This document shows, piece by piece, positions 15,296 through 21,882 of a stretch of 21,882 bases of DNA. How positions within the stretch are numbered: the stretch's first letter is position 1; each line of letters begins with the position of its first letter. A program made the position numbers and the translations under genes. The stretch covers positions 1 through 21,882 of the forward strand of contig DFZN01000073.1 of assembly GCA_002382735.1 (NCBI GenBank), read 5' to 3'. The stretch is from a bacterium UBP11_UBA4055 (GTDB taxonomy: Bacteria; UBA4055). The notes below the pieces were generated by a model. The model had not been told where the DNA came from. It saw only the letters and a program-made list of their open reading frames with translations, and searched no databases.

Positions 15296-16218
15296 TGTTT
15301 TCCTATATTATTACAATTCAATTAAAATCTTCACTGATTACTCCGCTACATGCCGATACTATTTTCGGTCATATATGCTGGGGAATTAAATTCAGTGACG
15401 GAAACGCCGTCTTAGAAGAATTTTTGAGTCAATATGATAACGGAAACCTTCCAGTAATTTTATCTTCCGCATTTCCGCACGGGTTTTTACCTAAACCTGT
15501 TTTTAAACCTCAACTGCCCTCATTTGACCTAACTTTAAAGCAAACAGAAGACTATAAGCAAATTAAAATGGTTAAATACATCCCGAATAAATATTTTTTT
15601 GATTCAATTCCGATTTCTGAGTCAGAATTAGTTAAAGATTTTAGTAAAGAAGAATTCTTAAGAGAAAAATCCGGTTTGAAAATTGTGGCGGGACAGCATA
15701 ATACTATAAACAGAATCTCAGGTTCTAAGGATGAAGAAAAGGCTTTATATTCATCCTCAGAATTCTGGTATAAAGAAAATTCACTTTTTGACATTTTTGT
15801 ACTCACCGGTTTTGAAAAAGAAAAAACCTTTAACTTATTTTCTAAAGCCTTTGAAAACGGGTACGGAGCAGACAAATCAACGGGTAAAGGAGTAATTGTC
15901 ATAAAGAATATCAGCGAAATAACTTTTCCCGAAAAAGGTAACAGGGCTATGGCCTTATCAAATTTTGTTCTTAAAAATAAGAATGATGTTTCAAATTTCC
16001 GATATGACTTTTTTACAAAATTCGGTAAACTCGGCGGCGATTATGCAATTACAAAATATCCGTTCAAAAAACCGATTATAATGTACAAATCAGGATCATC
16101 GTTTGACAGAATAAGTGAGCAATTTACAGGCTGTTTATTAAAAAATATTCATAGTGATGAAAAAATAAAGCATTATGCTTTTACCCCCGTAATTAATTTC
16201 AATGAGGTTGACGGATAA
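15295..16218 (+). CDS. csm4: CRISPR type III-A RAMP protein Csm4
   Basis: This 307-residue protein opens with the Csm4 pattern: a beta strand, then SSLITPLHADTIFGHICWGI (12-31), then SSAFPHGFLPKP (57-68). It ends with a FAP-like strand (YAFTPVINF). A glycine-rich loop FENGYGADKSTGKGV lies mid-protein. Csm4 caps the 5' tag end of crRNA and contacts Cas10. Its partner surface on Cas10 is presumably retained, since palm and C-terminal domains remain. The start codon shares its A with the csm3 stop (TAATG), indicating coupled translation. The length is normal for the family. Confidence 0.92.
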   Translation: MFSYIITIQLKSSLITPLHADTIFGHICWGIKFSDGNAVLEEFLSQYDNGNLPVILSSAFPHGFLPKPVFKPQLPSFDLTLKQTEDYKQIKMVKYIPNKYFFDSIPISESELVKDFSKEEFLREKSGLKIVAGQHNTINRISGSKDEEKALYSSSEFWYKENSLFDIFVLTGFEKEKTFNLFSKAFENGYGADKSTGKGVIVIKNISEITFPEKGNRAMALSNFVLKNKNDVSNFRYDFFTKFGKLGGDYAITKYPFKKPIIMYKSGSSFDRISEQFTGCLLKNIHSDEKIKHYAFTPVINFNEVDG

Positions 16219-17277
16219 ATGGCAAGATATAAAATAACTGTCATACCTTTAACAAATGTGCATATAGGAACGGGGGAAGAAATTGATTTGTTGCATTATT
16301 CTGTTATTGACGGCGAGTTTTGGAGATTTAATCCGGATAGTGTAATTTCATATTTAGATGATGAAGCTAAACAAGAATTATATGAATATATTGACAAAGA
16401 TGATTTATTTAATATCCGGTCATTACTAAGAGATGAAGTCTTAGAAGAGAAGCTTTTATACAAGTCTGCCGTAACAAAAGATTTTGATAATAAATTTAAC
16501 GATAAATTTGAAAGTGAAAACAATCAGCTTTTGGTTGAAGAAATATTCAGGAATAAAATCACGGGAAATCCCGTGCTGCCCGGATCTTCCTTAAAAGGAG
16601 CAGTCAGAACAGCGGTTATTAATGAATTTTGTAAGAACACAGGCGGATTTGATGACAAAAGATTTTTCGAATCGGAAGTATTAAAATATAGAGATGCCAG
16701 GCATGATCCTTTCAGAGCAATCAGGTTAACCGACTGCGAAATAACAGGAGAATTTAAACAAATAGTGGGCGAATGTTTTAATTATAATTACAAAGCAAAA
16801 GACGGTCAGTATTTCAGCAATATGCAGATAATCTTAGAGCAGATACAAGGAATAATATCAGACAGCGATGCAAAAGGGTTTTGTGATTTGACAATAGACG
16901 AAAAATTGCAAAATACGCAATTTAAAGATCGTAATCATTACATGAATAATGCCGTCTCAATGAAAATATCGCTGAAAGAGATAATAAATTCATGCAATAA
17001 TTTTTATAAAAAACATCTTTTTGAGGAACACGGAAAGCATTATAAACAATCTTTATTCACCGAATTAAAGAAAAATTCCGAAAAACTCCTGCAGCTTGCC
17101 GAAGAAATGAAAGAAAATGAATGCATAGTTCGCGCAGGAAGATTTTCTCATGCAGAAAATGTAACTGTTGACAAATACAGAGAACCGAGATCAACTAAAG
17201 GCTGGGGAGAAACAAGAACAGTCTCAGATAAAAAATATCCTATGGGCTGGGTTAAATTGGTATTTGACGAAATGTAA
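16219..17277 (+). CDS. csm5: CRISPR type III-A RAMP protein Csm5
   Basis: The 352-residue protein has TNVHIGTGEEID (12-23) at its start, as in Csm5, and the RAMP signature NPVLPGSSLKGAVRTAV (117-133). Its C-terminus has GWGETRTV and MGWVKL. Csm5 sits at the 3' end of the crRNA and helps recruit nucleases that trim it. The ATG follows the csm4 stop with no gap. It is the last gene of the operon. No csm6, card1, can1-like or other CARF-domain gene follows; the next gene is on the other strand and unrelated. Confidence 0.93.
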   Translation: MARYKITVIPLTNVHIGTGEEIDLLHYSVIDGEFWRFNPDSVISYLDDEAKQELYEYIDKDDLFNIRSLLRDEVLEEKLLYKSAVTKDFDNKFNDKFESENNQLLVEEIFRNKITGNPVLPGSSLKGAVRTAVINEFCKNTGGFDDKRFFESEVLKYRDARHDPFRAIRLTDCEITGEFKQIVGECFNYNYKAKDGQYFSNMQIILEQIQGIISDSDAKGFCDLTIDEKLQNTQFKDRNHYMNNAVSMKISLKEIINSCNNFYKKHLFEEHGKHYKQSLFTELKKNSEKLLQLAEEMKENECIVRAGRFSHAENVTVDKYREPRSTKGWGETRTVSDKKYPMGWVKLVFDEM

Positions 17278-17309
17278 TATATTTAGCTTTTGTTTTTTTG
17301 CCCAATTAA

Positions 17310-17334
17310 GCATTTTGTTCAACAGGGAGTGTAA
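17310..17334 (+). repeat. Right copy of the 25-nt direct repeat
   Basis: The copy reads GCATTTTGT, T, then CAACAGGGAGTGT, then AA, 33 nt after the csm5 stop. It matches the copy at 7758-7782 in the same orientation, 9552 bp away. Sequences flanking the two copies do not resemble each other, so similarity stops sharply. Confidence 0.6.
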
Positions 17335-17416
17335 ATAATTTTGTGTAAATGGTCTGTTGGGATTAAATTTCCGGCGGCGCGCTTTTTCTATTACCTCTTA
17401 AGTCGATAATTTTCAT

Positions 17417-17438
17417 AATAATTCTTAAATTATTTTTT
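17417..17438 (+). terminator. Weak A/T hairpin with T-run, possible end of the csm transcript
   Basis: AATAATT-CTTA-AATTATT (17417-17434) is a perfect 7-bp stem whose last two T open a six-T run (17433-17438). The all-A/T stem is weak. It overlaps the stop of the convergent methyltransferase gene. No better terminator is seen after csm5, only a seven-T run at 17293-17299 without a stem. Confidence 0.3.
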
Positions 17439-18245
17439 CTTAAATATGCCGCAATAGCAGGCTAAATTCCTGATGAGATATTTCGGTATATGACCTTTTG
17501 AAAGAGATTTGAAGAACATAAGTCGCGGATATCTCCAGGGCAGAAGGTTTCTGTTGAAGTCCCATATATAATTCGTGGTCAGTGTATCACTCTCCGATAT
17601 GCCATCACGGCTTAAACCAAAAGATCCCATTTCCTGAATGTAGTATTTTTCTATGGACCTTAAAAGCTGAACAGCTTTTTCTAAAGGAATATCGGCAGAA
17701 CCGTCGATTGAAATATCAAAAGTAAGAATTAGATGCCCTCCGGACTTAGTGATCCTAGCAAGTTCTTTCACTACCGCCTCATAGTCATCGGTATGTTCAA
17801 GCACTGAAATACAGTATATTGAAGAGTAATGTCCGTCAGGTCTTTCTACATTCTTAATATCTGCTGTAAAATAATTTACGCCTGTATTTTTCTCTTTATT
17901 TACTCTGTCGAACTGAGTCTTAAGCTTGGGGTCGTAATCACAGCATTCGATCTCCGCATCGGGATATTTTTCTTTAAGGTAATATGGGAAAAATGTAATG
18001 CCTGATCCGGCATCGAGAATCCTGCCTTTTTCCGGAAAATACTCATCTAAAGCTTCGGCTGCGAAAGGATATTCATACTGCCTGCTCCACTGATGGAAAG
18101 AGTCTTTAACCCATCTTGTTGAGAATTCGGGAAAAAGCCTTTCCTGAAGGTTAATAAATTCGTCGGAATAATTCTCAAGTGCTTTAAATGTGCTGCTTTC
18201 CAAAGCTTTTTTGTATTCTGATATTTTAACAATTCCCTGCTTCAT
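17430..18245 (-). CDS. Class I SAM-dependent methyltransferase
   Basis: The 271-residue protein has a Rossmann methyltransferase core: motif I RILDAGSGITFFP (75-87), the acidic end of strand 2 in CCDYD (101-105), TADI (127-130), and SVLEHTDDYEAVVKELARI (147-165). GGHLILTFD follows as strand 5. This layout is that of small-molecule or glycan methyltransferases. The acceptor cannot be read from sequence, but the gene overlaps the GT-C glycosyltransferase gene by 4 nt (ATGA) and ends the operon, so methylation of a sugar or lipid-linked glycan is a reasonable guess. It is convergent with the csm operon and has no link with CRISPR function. Confidence 0.85.
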   Translation of the reverse strand: MKQGIVKISEYKKALESSTFKALENYSDEFINLQERLFPEFSTRWVKDSFHQWSRQYEYPFAAEALDEYFPEKGRILDAGSGITFFPYYLKEKYPDAEIECCDYDPKLKTQFDRVNKEKNTGVNYFTADIKNVERPDGHYSSIYCISVLEHTDDYEAVVKELARITKSGGHLILTFDISIDGSADIPLEKAVQLLRSIEKYYIQEMGSFGLSRDGISESDTLTTNYIWDFNRNLLPWRYPRLMFFKSLSKGHIPKYLIRNLACYCGIFKKK

Positions 18246-19930
18246 TTATTTTCCGAAGCCGTTGATCTGTATAATAAGTACGCAGATCCGGAGGCGGAAA
18301 TAAGGAGAAGAAAAAGCAGGGCTTTGAACGAGCCTGTTTCCTTCCCATCGACAAGCCTGCCCCTACCCTTCAGCACCTGCAGAAAGAACCAGTCATTGGG
18401 GCCGCCCTCAACTCCGTATGCCTTTTGTTCAGGCGTCATATTGCCGGTCATTATTCTGATGTTATTGATAAGCAGCGAGCTTGAAAAGTCAGTCATCATA
18501 CTTTTTCTTGATTCATGCGCCCATGTCATATCTGAAGTTCCATGGACCTGTTTCGCCTTATACTCAAGAGGCATCTGGACAGACTGATAGTTCACGCCTG
18601 AACCGGTCAGCTGGAAAAGTGCAGAAAAAACACACAGCACATAAAATGTCCTTCTGACTGCTGTTTTTCTTGAGAATTCCGATCTTTCATAGAATATCAC
18701 GCTGAGGAAAAAAACCGGATAGACCGGAAGAAGATATCTGACTCCCCAGGCGGCGCTTCCCGCATAACTCAAAGGTGCTCTTAATGCGTAAAGCGCAATA
18801 TAACCTGCTATAATGGAACCTGTCAGAATGAACTCTGTCCTGAACCTCCTGAAATAACGCCATAAAGGGATCAGCAGAATGATCATGAACGGGGATAAAT
18901 AGAATATCGACCTGTTCGGAGAAAACAGTATCAGGTATATCCCGTTAATAAAATTGAGAGAGCCGTTGGTATAGAATGCAGTATTCTTGTCTCCGTACTC
19001 GGACAGTACTTTATTCGTTTCTTCGAGAAATTTCTGCTGAGACTGAAAACGGTTATAATATCTCAATGCATCTTTATAATTCTCATCGGCGGGATCTTCT
19101 CTCTCAACAAGTCTCGCTGCGCTTTCAAACTTACGGTAAGTCTCCGGGAGTGACTTTTCAAGAGATTCTTTCACTTCATTCCTGTCTAAAGTATATCCCG
19201 ATTCAAGGATCGATCCGTACCTGTTATAATTCGTAAAAGCGAACAGAGCTGCGAATATTAAAAAGCCGGTAACATAAAATACAGATGACTTTATAATATC
19301 TTTTCCCGAAATTTTGTAAACTGTATAGACAGCGAGAAGGGAAAATAAAGCCGCAAATATCGGCGCATCCGGTCTCGTCAGAAGAGTATATCCTGAGCTC
19401 AAACCTGAAAAGAACATATACACAGGGATCTTATGCCTTCTGAATTTTAGCAGATAATAAAATGACATCGAAATACAAAGCAGTGTAACAGGTTCAGGCA
19501 GAAGATATTTTGAATGTACGAAAAGAGGTGTCGCCAATGCGAAAAGAGCAGTATAAAAAAAAGACTTTTTTGCGCTTAAGAACAATCTGAAAATCAGAAA
19601 TAAGTACATCACAGCCAGAGCTGCAAAGAACTGGTTGAAAATATACATTATGAAATTCGAATCACTGCTTAAAATATTTGAAGCCTTTACAAAAAAAGCC
19701 AGAGGGGCGATTATGCCTAATCCTTCCATTGCATAGAAAAGTCCTGTCTCGGGACTGTACGCAACTCCTGCCGAGAGTTTCTGTTCAGACCCCAAACTTC
19801 CTGTCTCGATCCAGTTCGATGCATACCTGAGCACATCTACATCCATCGATGTCGTTATTCTCTGATTTGAAAAAAGAACATATATTGACAGTATGAGAAT
19901 GAATATTAATAAAGGATCGTACTTTTTCAT
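18242..19930 (-). CDS. Multi-pass GT-C type glycosyltransferase
   Basis: The 562-residue membrane protein has an N-terminal transmembrane helix followed by an extracytoplasmic loop with TTSMDVDVLRYA (26-37). The D30/D32 pair matches the acidic motif of GT-C enzymes that take sugars from polyprenyl-phosphate donors. About ten further hydrophobic segments follow, including FVHSKYLLPEPVTLL and SYAGSAAWGVRYLLPVYPVF. A long soluble loop (about 230-310) is rich in charged residues. The last helix is near the C-terminus. The topology is that of PMT/ArnT-like transferases acting on the periplasmic side. Overlaps of 4 nt with the GT2 gene upstream and the methyltransferase downstream indicate one coupled pathway. 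The sugar and acceptor are unknown. Confidence 0.75.
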   Translation of the reverse strand: MKKYDPLLIFILILSIYVLFSNQRITTSMDVDVLRYASNWIETGSLGSEQKLSAGVAYSPETGLFYAMEGLGIIAPLAFFVKASNILSSDSNFIMYIFNQFFAALAVMYLFLIFRLFLSAKKSFFYTALFALATPLFVHSKYLLPEPVTLLCISMSFYYLLKFRRHKIPVYMFFSGLSSGYTLLTRPDAPIFAALFSLLAVYTVYKISGKDIIKSSVFYVTGFLIFAALFAFTNYNRYGSILESGYTLDRNEVKESLEKSLPETYRKFESAARLVEREDPADENYKDALRYYNRFQSQQKFLEETNKVLSEYGDKNTAFYTNGSLNFINGIYLILFSPNRSIFYLSPFMIILLIPLWRYFRRFRTEFILTGSIIAGYIALYALRAPLSYAGSAAWGVRYLLPVYPVFFLSVIFYERSEFSRKTAVRRTFYVLCVFSALFQLTGSGVNYQSVQMPLEYKAKQVHGTSDMTWAHESRKSMMTDFSSSLLINNIRIMTGNMTPEQKAYGVEGGPNDWFFLQVLKGRGRLVDGKETGSFKALLFLLLISASGSAYLLYRSTASENK

Positions 19931-20856
19931 GATCTTCCGGTAAGAAAGTTTATCGTTCCGATATAAAACCTTATTATTTCACCGGGTGCTGATCTGAACA
20001 TTATCCAGAAATCTTTTCTTGAATCTGAGAGATAGGCCAGAAAAAGAAGGTATATCAGGATAATGACCGGGAGAGCATAATTAAGATATGCGGCTATCAC
20101 GATTATCAGCGAGATATGGAGACTGTAATATAAAAATGAGAAAATGTTGAATTTCTTCAAATGTCTTTTTGCCCACTTATATCCATTTTCGACTATCTCT
20201 CTGTTCGTTTTGACCTTAAGATCGCCGATATACTGCACATTTACATCGGTGTGAGATAATATTCTGCAATTCAGGTCATAAACTATCCTTCTGAAAAGAT
20301 CGCTGTTCCCGCCGTCGAGATCGAAACCAACTTCAGCAAGTTTATTGAAAAGGTTTTTTGTAATAAACAATACGGCTTTATTCCTGCTGACTTTTTTAAA
20401 ATTCTTTTTTGTTACCCATAATTCATTTTTGTACCGGCTCTGCGGAAAGTGAGGGCTGTAGAGCCTTGAATATATCTGATACATGAAAGTGTCGTGGTCC
20501 GACCTGTACTTATCCAAGTTGAGCTCGCCGGACATAATGGGGCTGTAGTTTAGAGCTTCGATATTTTTCAGTATATCTTTTCTGACTACGGTCCTCTGAT
20601 CTACGAAAAGCAGGTTATCGTATCGTGAATTTTTTGCTCCGATCGCCATTGCCTCGGAATACTTTACACTTTTCCTTTTCCCGATCACTCTTATGTCATA
20701 ACCCGTAGCAATCCTGTATGTCCTGTCCGTAGATCCGTTGTTCACAATGATCACCTCAAAATCCTCTTTCGGATAATCTACCGACTGTACCGCGTCTACG
20801 CATCTGTACAAAGTGTCTTCTGCATTGAAGCAGGGAATTATCACTGAGAATTTCAG
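19927..20856 (-). CDS. GT2 family glycosyltransferase with C-terminal membrane helices
   Basis: The product has a GT-A fold: SVIIPCFNAEDTL at the N-terminus, then VIIVNNGSTDRT and an FVDQRTVV segment where most relatives have DxD, so the second metal-binding Asp is not conserved. A helical hairpin of two transmembrane segments follows near the C-terminus. It would add sugar to a membrane-bound acceptor from a nucleotide sugar. The first conventional start is GTG at 20844, but that would cut off the first strand (KFSV) and leaves the strong GGGAGG site about 17 nt away. I prefer CTG at 20856, which overlaps the folP stop as CTGA and lies 5-6 nt after GGAGG, giving 309 residues. A 4-nt overlap joins it to the GT-C gene. 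Confidence 0.8.
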   Translation of the reverse strand: MKFSVIIPCFNAEDTLYRCVDAVQSVDYPKEDFEVIIVNNGSTDRTYRIATGYDIRVIGKRKSVKYSEAMAIGAKNSRYDNLLFVDQRTVVRKDILKNIEALNYSPIMSGELNLDKYRSDHDTFMYQIYSRLYSPHFPQSRYKNELWVTKKNFKKVSRNKAVLFITKNLFNKLAEVGFDLDGGNSDLFRRIVYDLNCRILSHTDVNVQYIGDLKVKTNREIVENGYKWAKRHLKKFNIFSFLYYSLHISLIIVIAAYLNYALPVIILIYLLFLAYLSDSRKDFWIMFRSAPGEIIRFYIGTINFLTGRS

Positions 20857-21725
20857 GATGTCCTCCCTATTTTTTCTGCTTTTATCTTTAATATCGAACT
20901 GGATATATTAAGCGCTTCGGCATTTTCTTTAACATCGTGAACCCGGAAAACTCCAGCGCCGAATATATATGCGGCTGTATTTGCGGCGATCGTTCCTGAC
21001 AGCCTGTCCTCAGTGTCATTATCAAGTATCTTTGCGATAAAACTTTTTCTTGAAACACCGATCAATACCGGACATCCTATACCTTTGAAATGACCGATAT
21101 TTCTGATAAGTCTGAGATTCCCGTCAACAGATTTTCCGAAGCCTATTCCGGGATCGATCATAATTGAATCTTCCGAGACTCCTGCAAGCAGAGCTTTCTC
21201 ATAAGAATTTCTGAGAACCGAATAAATTTCATTAATAATGTCACAGTATTCTGTTTCAGCCTGCATTGTACCGGGTTCGCCTCTCATGTGCATCAGGCAC
21301 AAACCGGCTGAGTACGAAGCCGCGATTCTCAAAAGATCCGGATCAGGGTCGGCTCCGTAAATATTATTGATCATGTCCGCGCCCTCTTTCATAGCTGCCT
21401 CAGCCACATCAGCCTTATAAGTATCCACGCTTATACAGATGTCGGACTTTTCTCTGAGCCTGCTGATCACAGGAACGATCCTTTCCATCTCAACTTTTGA
21501 TGAAATCCTACTTGATCCCGGTCTTGAAGACTCACCGCCCATGTCGATAATATCTGCCCCTTCCGAGATCATCTGCATGCACCTTTTTACTGCAGAATCC
21601 GCGTCCTGATACATACCCCCGTCGGAGAAAGAATCAGGCGTGATATTGAGAATCCCCATAATTAAAGGTTTCTTATCTGTGTCAAAATATTTGTCCCTGG
21701 CTTTAAATACCATTAACAATATCAT
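20853..21725 (-). CDS. folP: Dihydropteroate synthase
   Basis: The 290-residue protein makes dihydropteroate from p-aminobenzoate and the pterin pyrophosphate in folate synthesis. Signatures are GILNITPDSFSDGG (24-37), DMGGESSRPGS (61-71), DPGIGFGKS and a C-terminal RVHDVKEN. The length is normal. The start at 21725 overlaps the end of ftsH by 23 nt and has only a weak GGA site; a second in-frame ATG at 21713 is possible. The ftsH-folP order is a common one in bacteria. The gene is the sulfonamide target; nothing in the sequence suggests a resistant form. Confidence 0.96.
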   Translation of the reverse strand: MILLMVFKARDKYFDTDKKPLIMGILNITPDSFSDGGMYQDADSAVKRCMQMISEGADIIDMGGESSRPGSSRISSKVEMERIVPVISRLREKSDICISVDTYKADVAEAAMKEGADMINNIYGADPDPDLLRIAASYSAGLCLMHMRGEPGTMQAETEYCDIINEIYSVLRNSYEKALLAGVSEDSIMIDPGIGFGKSVDGNLRLIRNIGHFKGIGCPVLIGVSRKSFIAKILDNDTEDRLSGTIAANTAAYIFGAGVFRVHDVKENAEALNISSSILKIKAEKIGRTS

Positions 21726-21882
21726 GTCCGTTAATTTTTGTATTATTTGCGCCTATTCCCACCAATTCGTCGATCTGCGATCCGGTCAGCGTTTCCTTTT
21801 CTAATAATGCTTCTGCTAACTTGTGAAGGAGATCAATGTTCTGAGTCAGCACTTCTCTTGTTTTCGCAAGAGCTGTAAAGAT
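21703..21882 (-). CDS. ftsH: FtsH ATP-dependent zinc metalloprotease, C-terminal end only
   Basis: The last 59 codons and TAA stop (21705-21703) of a gene entering from the right edge. The peptide has TREVLTQNIDLLHKLAEALL and KETLTGSQIDEL, the conserved C-terminal helices of the FtsH protease domain. The hydrophilic tail after this is short. FtsH is a membrane-anchored AAA+ protease for quality control. The AAA domain and the HEXXH site lie outside the window, so the call rests on this tail and on the following folP. Confidence 0.8.
   Translation of the reverse strand: MFTALAKTREVLTQNIDLLHKLAEALLEKETLTGSQIDELVGIGANNTKINGHDIVNGI

Noticed and set aside
17370..17390. GC-only patch followed by TTTTT as a csm terminator
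   Set aside because: CCGGCGGCGCGC can pair over only about 3 bp, too short for a stable stem.
17430..18245. The gene after csm5 as a CRISPR accessory effector
   Set aside because: It is on the opposite strand, overlaps the glycosyltransferase gene by 4 nt, and is a plain SAM methyltransferase without CARF or HEPN motifs.

Overview
The window looks like a chromosomal segment from an FCB-group bacterium that is probably not a member of Bacteroidota proper. A truncated secreted protein at the left edge ends in a type IX secretion sorting motif (NYPNPFN), which is typical of FCB lineages such as Ignavibacteria, Cloacimonadota and Delongbacteria. Against classical Bacteroidota, several promoters are of the TTGACA-N17-TATAAT kind and many genes have clear Shine-Dalgarno sites. 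The phylum assignment is an inference.

Left part (1-7769, all minus strand): the partial type IX exported beta-propeller-like protein, with its own promoter and a pentanucleotide microsatellite in its leader; then a tightly packed operon read right to left as brnT-brnA-mnmE-alr-chaN-like-mutS2. A BrnT/BrnA toxin-antitoxin pair heads this operon and overlaps mnmE by ATGA. The only strong promoter I see is in front of brnT. It appears to give a leaderless mRNA and carries a small inverted repeat in its spacer.

Middle part (7758-17334): a defence-like block bounded by two copies, in direct orientation, of a 25-nt repeat (GCATTTTGT and CAACAGGGAGTGT with a one-base shift). It holds a 1224-aa SWIM/SNF2 helicase on the minus strand and, divergently, a type III-A CRISPR-Cas locus: cas6, then csm1(cas10)-csm2-csm3-csm4-csm5. 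The Cas10 is only 438 aa. It lacks the HD nuclease domain and the zinc finger, and has SHGDD in place of SGGDD. There is no csm6 or other CARF effector, no cas1/cas2 and no intact array. The 344-bp gap between cas6 and csm1 holds four degenerate 36-nt repeat-like units at a spacing of about 63-69 bp with a conserved TACCT-N3-AGGRAT core, which I read as a decayed CRISPR array. It also holds a probable terminator for cas6 and a fresh promoter for the csm operon. The cas genes look AT-richer than the flanks.

Right part (17430-21882, all minus strand): an operon read right to left as ftsH (C-terminal end only)-folP-GT2 glycosyltransferase-GT-C membrane glycosyltransferase-SAM methyltransferase, with overlaps at every junction. 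The last three genes probably make or decorate a surface glycan or lipid-linked sugar. No rRNA, tRNA, transposase or integrase gene was found.
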